Notes under the pieces: generated by a model
The model's input: only the letters and a program-made list of their open reading frames with translations
Told to the model about the DNA's origin: nothing
The model's database searches: none
Part shown: positions 18,733-26,843 of the stretch, piece by piece
Position numbering within the stretch: position 1 is the stretch's first letter
Layout of the letters: the number at the start of each line of letters is the position of its first letter
Translations under genes and position numbers: made by a program
Assembly: GCF_002269385.1 (NCBI RefSeq)
Contig: NZ_CP022957.1
Span: forward strand, 4,393,001 to 4,457,000
Reading direction: 5' to 3'
Length of the DNA: 64,000 nt
Source: Maribacter cobaltidurans
GTDB taxonomy: Bacteria; Bacteroidota; Bacteroidia; Flavobacteriales; Flavobacteriaceae

Positions 18733-20019
18733 ATGAAATATTCTTTGATTTGCCTCTTTCTACTAAGCATTATATCGATATCCTGTAAAAACTCGGCAAC
18801 CCTAATTACCGAGAAAAAGGAAACCGGATACCAGGGTCAAGGTGCCAGTCCCGTGGTACCTACGGTAGATAGACCCGTACAGAAACAATGGAAAGGTATA
18901 TGGTCTCAAGAGAATAAAACTTATTTTTCTAATGATTTCGATGGTGCCCGTTTAAACGGTGTTGCGTTCGATGGAAACGATCATTATACCGTTTGGATAA
19001 CTGCTGAAAACACCCCAATTAACGTTAGCCCATGGTATTCCTTCAAGGTTTGGACCGAAAACCCTAGGGAAATCACCATAAAACTCTCTTATCAAGATTC
19101 ACGCAGTAGATATTACCCAAAACTAAGTTTAGACGGTGTCCATTTTAAACCTCTGGATAGCACTGCATATAAGATTATCAATCCTGGTGAAGGTGAGTTC
19201 GGTATAAAAGCGGCACCCGAATTTGCAGAAATTGCCCTGAATATTGACAATAATCCCACTTGGATTTCTGCCCAGGAACTTTATACTTCAAAAAGAGTAC
19301 AAAATTGGGTGGATTCATTGTCCATTAAACCTTTTGTTTCAAACTACGAAATAGGTAAATCACATGAAAACAGGGCCATCCAGCTGATGGAAATCAAGGA
19401 AAACCCCTCTACCAAAAAGGCCCTGATGATTATTTCAAGGCAACACCCTCCTGAGGTAACGGGGTTTTTGGTCATGAAATCCTTTATTGAAACCATTACG
19501 GGAGATAGCCCGCAAGCCAAAGAGTTCCGTAATAAATTTGATGTTTTTGCAGTACCCCTTATGAACCCAGATGGTGTTGACAACGGTCATTGGCGTCATA
19601 ATATGGGAGGTATAGACCTTAACCGTGATTGGGAAAACTTCAATCAACCAGAAACAAGAAGTGTCCGGGATTTTTTAAATAAAAAAAGTGATGCGGGATA
19701 TGAATTTGTTTTCGGTGCCGATTTTCATTCCACTTGGGACGACATCTACTACCCCATCGACAGCACTGTGATTGGTGAAAAAGGTAAAATAGTGTACGAC
19801 TGGATTAAAAGCATTTCAAACCGACTTCCCCAAAAACGCACGAATATAGCTCCTTCGAACAAAATAAAACCTACTATGGTTTCTAGAAATTATTTCTATG
19901 TTAACCATGGTATGCCTGCCATTGTTTTTGAACTGGGGGACAACACCCCACGCAACTTTCTCAAGGAAAAAGGAAAAGTGGCTGCAGAGGAAATCATGCG
20001 ATTGTTACTGGCCGACTAA
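18733..20019 (+). CDS. M14 family zinc carboxypeptidase, exported
   Basis: 428 residues. Signal peptide with a Cys (SISCKN) suggesting a lipoprotein, though the lipobox is relaxed. An N-terminal beta-rich domain (about residues 30-190) precedes the M14 peptidase, where the zinc ligands His238 and Glu241 (RQHPPEVTG), His332 (ADFHST) and the general base Glu400 (FELGD) are all present; RDWENF matches the substrate-binding loop. The layout resembles cytosolic-carboxypeptidase-like or peptidoglycan-acting M14 enzymes of Bacteroidota. It ends three bases from the convergent ccsBA stop. Confidence 0.9.
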   Translation: MKYSLICLFLLSIISISCKNSATLITEKKETGYQGQGASPVVPTVDRPVQKQWKGIWSQENKTYFSNDFDGARLNGVAFDGNDHYTVWITAENTPINVSPWYSFKVWTENPREITIKLSYQDSRSRYYPKLSLDGVHFKPLDSTAYKIINPGEGEFGIKAAPEFAEIALNIDNNPTWISAQELYTSKRVQNWVDSLSIKPFVSNYEIGKSHENRAIQLMEIKENPSTKKALMIISRQHPPEVTGFLVMKSFIETITGDSPQAKEFRNKFDVFAVPLMNPDGVDNGHWRHNMGGIDLNRDWENFNQPETRSVRDFLNKKSDAGYEFVFGADFHSTWDDIYYPIDSTVIGEKGKIVYDWIKSISNRLPQKRTNIAPSNKIKPTMVSRNYFYVNHGMPAIVFELGDNTPRNFLKEKGKVAAEEIMRLLLAD

Positions 20020-20022
20020 AGT

Positions 20023-23000
20023 TTATTTTGAGTAATTCACCTTGTACCTCCAATAGCTTAAACCTCCTAGGGCAAGTACCCCTGCTATGGTATACCAGAT
20101 GAACATAGGGGTAATTACCTGTGCCCCACTAGCATAACTATGTAGACCTACTAAGTAAAAGTTTACGCCAAAATAGGTCATCATGATACTACCAAACGCA
20201 ACAATGCTTAGAAAATTAAAAGTCCATCTACCTCTAAGTCCAGGCACCAATCTTGTATGGATCACAAAGGCATAGACCATAATGGATATCAAGGCCCAAG
20301 TTTCCTTAGGGTCCCAGCCCCAATAACGACCCCAACTTTCGTTTGCCCATTGGCCACCCAAAAAATTACCAATAGTTAGCATAATTAAACCAACGGTCAA
20401 CGATAGTTCATTGATTATGGTAAGCTCCTTCAAGTTTAAATCCATTCGCTTTTTGTTCTTTTTATTGGTCAAAAGAATCAATACCAAGGAAACAACACCC
20501 AAAATCATTCCTACGGTGAGTGGTCCATAACTACCAACGATTACGGCAACATGAATCATTAACCAATAACTATCCAATACAGGAACCAAATTACCTACCG
20601 CTGGGTCCACCCAGCTTTGATGGGCAATCCATAACAGCATGGCTGTAACAAAAGATGCAGCGGCCAGGGTCATTGTATTTTTTCTAATGAACAACATTCC
20701 CATACCCATAGTAGCCCATGCCACGTATAAAATACTCTCATAAGCATTACTCCAGGGCGCATGTCCAGAAATATACCACCGAAGAATCAACCCAGCTGTA
20801 TGCCACAAAAATAGAATAATGATGGTTCCCTTTAATAGATAAACCATTGCCTTCCATATTTCCCTTTCCTTAAAAATTTGAAATACTAAAACAAAGAATA
20901 ACAACAGACCCACCAAAGCATAATACCTATAAAGCCTATTGAAAATATTAAGTTTGTTATAAATTACCTCGGTATTTATTTTCTTGTCCGATGGTAAAAC
21001 TTCACTACCATTATTTACCTGATTTTGCTTAAATGCTGCTAAAAGTCGGTCGGCTTCGGAATAATCCCCAGTTTGTTGAGCCTTGCTTAAGGTCATTAAG
21101 TAATAAGGCATGGCATTCTTAACAAAATTGGCATATAAGGAATCCTGAACCTGTATCTGCCCTCCTCGATATTCTACGGCGGAAATCCATTTATTGTTTT
21201 CATCATTCAGAAGAGGGAATATCTTCACTATATCCTGTCCCAAAGCTTGGTTCAATAAACTCAATCGAATATTGGCATCCTTAAAATCCTGCTCGAATTT
21301 ATTCGGATTGTTCGTGGCGGTTGCTTCCCGTAAAAAGGGCTCTAACTTATAATTGCCTTTTGTATCGAAAAAGTCGGTGGCCTTAACATATTCCTGTCCC
21401 TTTGGAACCCCTATTATCTTTCGGATACTGTCATTTTGTGCCTTCTTATCCAAAGCAATAAACTCAGCATTGTACCAAACTGCAGGATTCATGATCATGG
21501 AAAGAAAAATCTGATCTGAGCTAAATCCCAGATAGGTATCCTTAAAACTCAGTTTTCTCAATAATTCTGAAGAAAAGGTATTGATGGGCTTCATTCTTCC
21601 ACCCTCATCCTGTATGACCAATTTCCCAAATTTATCGGCATGTTCCTTGGCCACTATGGAGGATTTTATAAGCGAATCTATTTGTTGTTGGGTAGGTGTT
21701 TGGGTATGGTCATGACCATCGTCAACGGTATGTTCCTGTGCATTTAAAGAAGTGGACAATCCGATTAAAAGGACGATGGTGGTCAGCAGCTTTTTCTTTT
21801 TTTCCTTAAGCTTATCCAAGGATTCCGCCAAATCCTTAAAACGTGTCTTACCAAAGAACATAATCCCCATAAGCCCAATATAAAGTAAGAAATAACCAAT
21901 GTAGGTAATCCAAGTACCCCAAAAATCATGGTTTACGGAAAGTCTTGTCCCTTTCTCATCAGGATCAAAACTAGCTTGGAAAAAACGATACCCCTTATGG
22001 TCCAAGATATGGTTCATATATATATCATAATCAAAAGGCCGTTCGTCCTTAATGGTCACCTTACTCATGAAGGAGGCGTAGGCATTTTCCGTACCCGGGT
22101 ATTTTTCTGCGATAAAATCGTTCAACTGGATGGCGAAAGGAAGTTCGTAAACTTTGGAACCATATCGCAAGGCAAAGTCAAGTCCGCCAACGTTAATCTT
22201 ATCCGTAAACTGGGTCTGTCCCTTACTACCTAAAACCTTTACTTCCTTAGTTTCTCCATTGCTAGATACGGAAAGTACTAGGGCGTCCAAATCAAATTCC
22301 ATTTTTTCAGATTCGGGGATTTCAACAATACCATAATTCCCCCGTACCAAGGAATCGGGTATTACAAATTGCATGTTAGCCGTGTTGTATAGCGAACGTA
22401 ACTGCAAAGGCTGTAAACTATCCTTGGCCAGCATACCCTGAAATTGGTCTGCCATTCTCATAAAACTGCCATCAAAAGCCGACACAATTTGATACTGCCC
22501 CCCATTGGTAAATATATTAATGGCTCCTTCGGTTTCATTGTTTAACGAGAAAAGAACCCCGTGGATACTCATTACCTTTCCGTTTTCCAATAAATGCTCA
22601 TGGCGCTGACCATCTCCCGCTTCCACTATTTTGAGATAGGTATTGCCAGTTGACCCCGGTATAAGTCCTTCCTTAGCACCATCGATAAAATCCACATAAG
22701 AAATAGTGAATTCCTGACCGTTAAAATCACCGGTCCAGGGCAAATTGGACTTTATTGCCTCAGGAGTCACGATTAAATCATCCTCCAACGTTTTTCTTCT
22801 CGGCTCTCCATTTATGTCTCCTTCTACATAAGCGGTTAAATACGTTTTGTCCGAATAAAACACATTCTCTGTTTCACCTTCCCTTATGGGCATCATACCC
22901 TCAAAACTTATGTATCTAGTAACAAAAGCACCAACGATAATGAGTATCCAAGAAAGATGTAAGATCAAAACCGGCCATTTTTCCTTTCTAAGCAATCTAT

Positions 23001-23217
23001 ATCGGGAAATATTTCCGATAAAATTGATGACAAAAAAGACCATGATTACCTCGAACCATGTGGTATTGTATATCCATATTCGGGCCGTTTCCGTGCTGTA
23101 CCAACTTTCAATGAAGGTGCCAAATGCCATGGCCACGGCAAATACAATAAATAAGACTGACATTAAACGGGTAGAAAAGAAAATTTTCTTTAACAAATCT
23201 GTCATGTAGAAAGACAA
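20023..23217 (-). CDS. ccsBA: Cytochrome c biogenesis protein CcsBA (ResB-CcsA fusion)
   Basis: 1064 residues, a natural fusion of the two system II components. The N-terminal ResB/CcsB part has membrane helices near residues 15-35, 45-65, 75-100 and about 435-455 flanking a large periplasmic region; a second periplasmic stretch spans about residues 490-755. The C-terminal CcsA part has many helices and the WWD haem-handling motif (WGRYWGWDPKETW, near residue 965). The protein moves haem across the membrane and attaches it to CXXCH apocytochromes. Fused CcsBA is usual in Bacteroidota. It is divergent from the DUF2520 gene. Confidence 0.94.
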   Translation of the reverse strand: MSFYMTDLLKKIFFSTRLMSVLFIVFAVAMAFGTFIESWYSTETARIWIYNTTWFEVIMVFFVINFIGNISRYRLLRKEKWPVLILHLSWILIIVGAFVTRYISFEGMMPIREGETENVFYSDKTYLTAYVEGDINGEPRRKTLEDDLIVTPEAIKSNLPWTGDFNGQEFTISYVDFIDGAKEGLIPGSTGNTYLKIVEAGDGQRHEHLLENGKVMSIHGVLFSLNNETEGAINIFTNGGQYQIVSAFDGSFMRMADQFQGMLAKDSLQPLQLRSLYNTANMQFVIPDSLVRGNYGIVEIPESEKMEFDLDALVLSVSSNGETKEVKVLGSKGQTQFTDKINVGGLDFALRYGSKVYELPFAIQLNDFIAEKYPGTENAYASFMSKVTIKDERPFDYDIYMNHILDHKGYRFFQASFDPDEKGTRLSVNHDFWGTWITYIGYFLLYIGLMGIMFFGKTRFKDLAESLDKLKEKKKKLLTTIVLLIGLSTSLNAQEHTVDDGHDHTQTPTQQQIDSLIKSSIVAKEHADKFGKLVIQDEGGRMKPINTFSSELLRKLSFKDTYLGFSSDQIFLSMIMNPAVWYNAEFIALDKKAQNDSIRKIIGVPKGQEYVKATDFFDTKGNYKLEPFLREATATNNPNKFEQDFKDANIRLSLLNQALGQDIVKIFPLLNDENNKWISAVEYRGGQIQVQDSLYANFVKNAMPYYLMTLSKAQQTGDYSEADRLLAAFKQNQVNNGSEVLPSDKKINTEVIYNKLNIFNRLYRYYALVGLLLFFVLVFQIFKEREIWKAMVYLLKGTIIILFLWHTAGLILRWYISGHAPWSNAYESILYVAWATMGMGMLFIRKNTMTLAAASFVTAMLLWIAHQSWVDPAVGNLVPVLDSYWLMIHVAVIVGSYGPLTVGMILGVVSLVLILLTNKKNKKRMDLNLKELTIINELSLTVGLIMLTIGNFLGGQWANESWGRYWGWDPKETWALISIMVYAFVIHTRLVPGLRGRWTFNFLSIVAFGSIMMTYFGVNFYLVGLHSYASGAQVITPMFIWYTIAGVLALGGLSYWRYKVNYSK

Positions 23218-23343
23218 TGGTTTTCAGCTTGCAAAAATACGGCCTTTTACACTTTCTAAGAAGTATAAATATTCTTAATACGTAATCTAAAATGTTAATT
23301 TTGAATTTAAATGGCTACAATCATTTCTTTGTATTTTCGCTGA

Positions 23344-24099
23344 ATGATGTCGGTAATCATTTTAGGAACCGGGAATGTAGCCCAAAATCTTTTTGAAGCA
23401 CTGCTTCTTAATCCTGAAATTAACATGTTGAAGGTTGTTGGGAGGACTCATGATTCCTTATCTTATTTTATGGAAAGAACCAAGGTCTCGACCGATTACA
23501 ATGACTTACCAAAAGCAGATATCTATATTCTTGCAGTGAAGGATGATGCCATTAAGGAGGTATCCGATAAAATTAATGTATCCGGTTTAGTGGTCCACAC
23601 CTCTGGAAGCGTTCCTATAGATGCTTTACAAAAACATGAAAGAAGAGGTGTTTTTTATCCCCTACAGACCTTTACGGCCGGTAAAACTATTGATTTTGAA
23701 TATATTCCGTTATGTCTTGAGGCAAAGGAAGATAAGGATCTTCAGCTTTTGAAAAGCTTAGGAAATAAAATCAGTTCCAATGTGCAAGAAATAGATTCGG
23801 AAAAAAGAAAAATACTGCATGTAGCCGCAGTTTTCGTCAATAATTTCACCAACTACATGTATACCATTGGTGAGGCTATCTGTGAAGAAAATCAATTGGA
23901 TTTTTCAATATTACAACCCCTTATTACGGAAACTGCTCTTAAAATAGAACACCTTTCCCCGTTGGAAGCCCAGACCGGACCGGCCAAAAGAAATGATCTT
24001 GAAACACTACATGCGCATCTGCAACTATTGAAAAACGAAAAACAAAGAGCGATATATAAATTATTAAGCAACGCCATAAAAGCGGAGAACGAAATATGA
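23344..24099 (+). CDS. Rossmann-like and DUF2520 domain protein
   Basis: 251 residues, cytoplasmic. N-terminal nucleotide-binding fold with GTGNVAQ at residues 8-14, followed by an all-helical DUF2520 part from about residue 130. The family resembles F420/NADP oxidoreductases and 6-phosphogluconate-type dehydrogenases, but no reaction is established. Two Met codons in a row begin the gene. It overlaps kdsC by an ATGA junction, so translation of the two is coupled. The kdsC-maf order downstream is one often seen in flavobacteria. Confidence 0.85.
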   Translation: MMSVIILGTGNVAQNLFEALLLNPEINMLKVVGRTHDSLSYFMERTKVSTDYNDLPKADIYILAVKDDAIKEVSDKINVSGLVVHTSGSVPIDALQKHERRGVFYPLQTFTAGKTIDFEYIPLCLEAKEDKDLQLLKSLGNKISSNVQEIDSEKRKILHVAAVFVNNFTNYMYTIGEAICEENQLDFSILQPLITETALKIEHLSPLEAQTGPAKRNDLETLHAHLQLLKNEKQRAIYKLLSNAIKAENEI

Positions 24100-24623
24100 A
24101 GAAAAGCTATAAAGAATATCTAAAGAATATTACCACTTTTATTTTTGATGTTGACGGAGTGTTGACCGACGGATCCGTCCTGGTAACTACAGAAGGGGAA
24201 ATGTTGCGAAAAATGAGTGTTAAGGATGGTTATGCCTTAAAAGTTGCCATAACAAAAGGATATAATATTTGCATCATTACCGGTGGCACCAATGAAGGGG
24301 TAAAAAAACGATTACAGGGTTTGGGCATAACCGATTTTTACATGGGCTCGCACCATAAAGTAGAGGCTTTGGAAGAATACTTGGACATATACGGAATTGA
24401 CCCTGTAAATGTACTCTATATGGGTGACGATATCCCGGACATACCCGCCCTGAAGGAAGTTGGGGTAGCCTCGTGTCCACATAACGCAGTACCCGAGGTT
24501 AGGGCCATTTGTGATTATATTTCTCATATAAATGGTGGTTCTGGATGTGCTAGGGACGTTATAGAACAGGTTTTAAAAGTTCGCGGGGATTGGATGGATA
24601 ATTTTAGTGCGGCGAACGATTGA
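24096..24623 (+). CDS. kdsC: 3-deoxy-D-manno-octulosonate 8-phosphate phosphatase (KdsC), HAD superfamily
   Basis: 175 residues, a C0-type HAD phosphatase with no cap domain, active as a tetramer in the family. Motif I IFDVDGVLTDG gives nucleophile Asp18 and general acid Asp20; motif II is in IITGG; motif IV MGDDIPD. KdsC removes phosphate from KDO 8-phosphate to make KDO for lipopolysaccharide. The neighbours (DUF2520, maf) make an operon. A YrbI-like sialic-acid pathway phosphatase is the main alternative. Confidence 0.92.
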   Translation: MKKSYKEYLKNITTFIFDVDGVLTDGSVLVTTEGEMLRKMSVKDGYALKVAITKGYNICIITGGTNEGVKKRLQGLGITDFYMGSHHKVEALEEYLDIYGIDPVNVLYMGDDIPDIPALKEVGVASCPHNAVPEVRAICDYISHINGGSGCARDVIEQVLKVRGDWMDNFSAAND

Positions 24624-24625
24624 TC

Positions 24626-25216
24626 ATGTTAAAAGAACTGCTTAAAGACTACAGATTGATTTTGGCCTCTGGCTCCCCGAGAAGAAAACAGTTTTTTGAG
24701 GAAATGGGCTTGAACTTTGAAATTCGACTAAGACCAGTTGAAGAAGTCTATCCCTCAAACCTTAAAGGTTCTGAAATATCGGATTATCTATCCAAACTAA
24801 AGGCATCGGCATTCGAGGGACAACTTAAGCCTATGGAAATTTTGATTACTTCGGATACGGTTGTCTGGTACAACGATACTTCATTGGCAAAAGCTTCGGA
24901 TGCCAATGAAGCTTTTGAAATGATATCGCAACTTTCCGGTGATTGGCACGAGGTAATTACCTCGGTATGCTTTACTACAACGGAAAGGCAATCGGTTAAA
25001 AACAGTATCACCAAAGTCAAGTTTAAAGATTTGACCGATGCGGAAATAAATTATTACATAAAAAATTACCAGCCATTTGATAAAGCTGGGGCATACGGGA
25101 TCCAGGAATGGATAGGACTTATCGGCATTGAACAAATACAAGGTTCCTATACCAACGTAGTAGGATTACCCACCCAAATGGTATATGAAACGCTTCAAGA
25201 TATGGTCGACAAGTAG
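24626..25216 (+). CDS. maf: Maf family nucleotide pyrophosphatase
   Basis: About 196 residues from ATG 24626; a TTG at 24620 overlapping the kdsC stop is an alternative start. Maf signature LASGSPRRKQ lies at residues 12-21, and the later ITSDTVVW and KAGAYGIQ segments hold the acidic and Lys/Gln residues of the active site. Maf proteins hydrolyse non-canonical or specific nucleoside triphosphates (dTTP, UTP, m7GTP) to monophosphates, serving as house-cleaning enzymes. Cytoplasmic; probably co-transcribed with kdsC. Confidence 0.92.
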   Translation: MLKELLKDYRLILASGSPRRKQFFEEMGLNFEIRLRPVEEVYPSNLKGSEISDYLSKLKASAFEGQLKPMEILITSDTVVWYNDTSLAKASDANEAFEMISQLSGDWHEVITSVCFTTTERQSVKNSITKVKFKDLTDAEINYYIKNYQPFDKAGAYGIQEWIGLIGIEQIQGSYTNVVGLPTQMVYETLQDMVDK

Positions 25217-25246
25217 TTTTTGTTTAACTTTAAAAAAAGTCCTGTT

Positions 25247-26197
25247 ATGTTCAAAAAGTGGTTGGCCTTAGAAGCATCAATAATTTTTTTGGCAATACTA
25301 TTTACTGGCTTGGAATCCTGTAAACCAAAGAATGACCTTGAAAACAAGGAGGAAACCAAAGTCGATAAGACAAACGCCGAAATGCCCAAAAAGAAATTGT
25401 CCCAAGAATTCAAGGACTATTGGTATTCCGGAACCGCAGAAATCACCTCATATAAATTGGAACAGGCCAGATATGGTGAAATACGGGAAGGAAAGGCCGT
25501 AATGATTTATGTTACCGAACCTTTCCTAAAGGATAAACAGGTAAAGGCGGACAATAGCAATCCAGATAACATCCCGGTCCTAAAGCTAAATGCCACTAAG
25601 AAATACTTAACTGGAATCTACCCCTACTCCATCATGACCAGTACTTTTTATCCTATATACTATAATCAGCATGCCATAAAAGTTTCCTTTTCCGCACAGG
25701 AATGGTGCGGCCATGTGTACGCTCAATTGAACAATAGGGACAATTTTGAAGTTCAGTCCCATTCCTATTTTGAATCCGAGGCTGATCAAGACCTTGTATT
25801 GGAAAAGGCCATTTTGGAAAACGAACTTTGGAATAAAATAAGAATAAGCCCAGAGGACCTACCACAAGGTTCTTTAATGATAATTCCATCCTTGGAGTTT
25901 ACAAGGTTAAGACATAAGGAACTTAAGGCATACAGCGCTAATGCTGAACTAAAAAAGAATGAAGAGGTTTATACATACGAAATCAATTATCCTGAATTGG
26001 AGAGAACCTTGACCATCAACTTCAGTGCATCGTTTCCCTATACTATAGATAGCTGGACTGAAACATTTCCAAGCGGTTTTGGTTCAAATGCACAATTGCT
26101 TACCTCAAAGGCCACAAAAATAAAATCCATAAATACCCCATATTGGCAACAAAATGGTAATAAGGATTTATATTTGCGGGATAGTTTAGGCTTATAA
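25247..26197 (+). CDS. Putative lipoprotein of unknown function downstream of maf
   Basis: About 316 residues from ATG 25247 (an in-frame TTG at 25220 is less likely because it pushes the signal inward). Signal with LESC before the mature Cys, then a charged low-complexity linker (ENKEETKVDKTN) and a globular beta-rich domain with several aromatic residues. Proteins of this kind after maf in flavobacteria are sometimes labelled septum formation inhibitor by transfer from maf, which this sequence does not support. No catalytic motif recognised. The MscS gene follows by 3 bases. Confidence 0.75.
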   Translation: MFKKWLALEASIIFLAILFTGLESCKPKNDLENKEETKVDKTNAEMPKKKLSQEFKDYWYSGTAEITSYKLEQARYGEIREGKAVMIYVTEPFLKDKQVKADNSNPDNIPVLKLNATKKYLTGIYPYSIMTSTFYPIYYNQHAIKVSFSAQEWCGHVYAQLNNRDNFEVQSHSYFESEADQDLVLEKAILENELWNKIRISPEDLPQGSLMIIPSLEFTRLRHKELKAYSANAELKKNEEVYTYEINYPELERTLTINFSASFPYTIDSWTETFPSGFGSNAQLLTSKATKIKSINTPYWQQNGNKDLYLRDSLGL

Positions 26198-26200
26198 TTT

Positions 26201-26767
26201 ATGGAAGGATTTATTGCAGATCACAAGAGTAGCCTCTTGTTTAGTCTTATACTTTTTATTTTAATCGTTTCTCTTAAAATTATTTTTACCTCAATTGTTA
26301 GAAAGGTTGGCAAATTGGGTGATTTTAACCCTGTAAGAACCAATTTAATTATAAAATACATCAATATTGTCCTTACCATTATTTCCATTATAACCCTTAC
26401 ATTCATATGGGGAGTCAATTATAGGGACTTGGGGGTTTTATTGTCGTCGGTTTTTGCTGTAATTGGCGTGGCCCTATTTGCCCAATGGTCCATTTTAAGT
26501 AATATTACTGCTGGGGTAATTATATTCTTTTCTTTTCCCTTCAAAATTGGAAATACCATTAGAATTTTGGACAAGGACATCCTAGATTCCGATAATCCGG
26601 AAAGGGATGTATTCGTAATAGAGGATATAAAGGCTTTTCATCTTCATTTAAGAAGTTCCAAAGGAGAAATTATTACCTATCCCAATAATATGGTTTTACA
26701 AAAAGGTGTTGTAATTATTTCCACCTATAAAGATGATGAAATTGATGCCGATAAGGAAAACATCTAG
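26201..26767 (+). CDS. Small-conductance mechanosensitive channel (MscS) family protein
   Basis: 188 residues, a short MscS: membrane helices near residues 10-30 and 47-67, a third near 75-100, then the beta domain with KIGNTIRI and a C-terminal piece. Only about two-thirds of the length of E. coli MscS, so the lower cytoplasmic vestibule is reduced. Such channels open under membrane tension and protect against osmotic downshock. Last gene of the DUF2520-kdsC-maf-lipoprotein run. Confidence 0.85.
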   Translation: MEGFIADHKSSLLFSLILFILIVSLKIIFTSIVRKVGKLGDFNPVRTNLIIKYINIVLTIISIITLTFIWGVNYRDLGVLLSSVFAVIGVALFAQWSILSNITAGVIIFFSFPFKIGNTIRILDKDILDSDNPERDVFVIEDIKAFHLHLRSSKGEIITYPNNMVLQKGVVIISTYKDDEIDADKENI

Positions 26768-26843
26768 TCTGTTAAAGAAGTCGTAAAAACCAGTCTTGGG
26801 GATGCAATCTTGTTATCTTTGGACTAGACCAAAAACCAATCTC

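Noticed and set aside
24277..24527. Minus-strand frames inside kdsC
   Set aside because: Shadows of a strongly conserved HAD phosphatase gene, no start context or homology.
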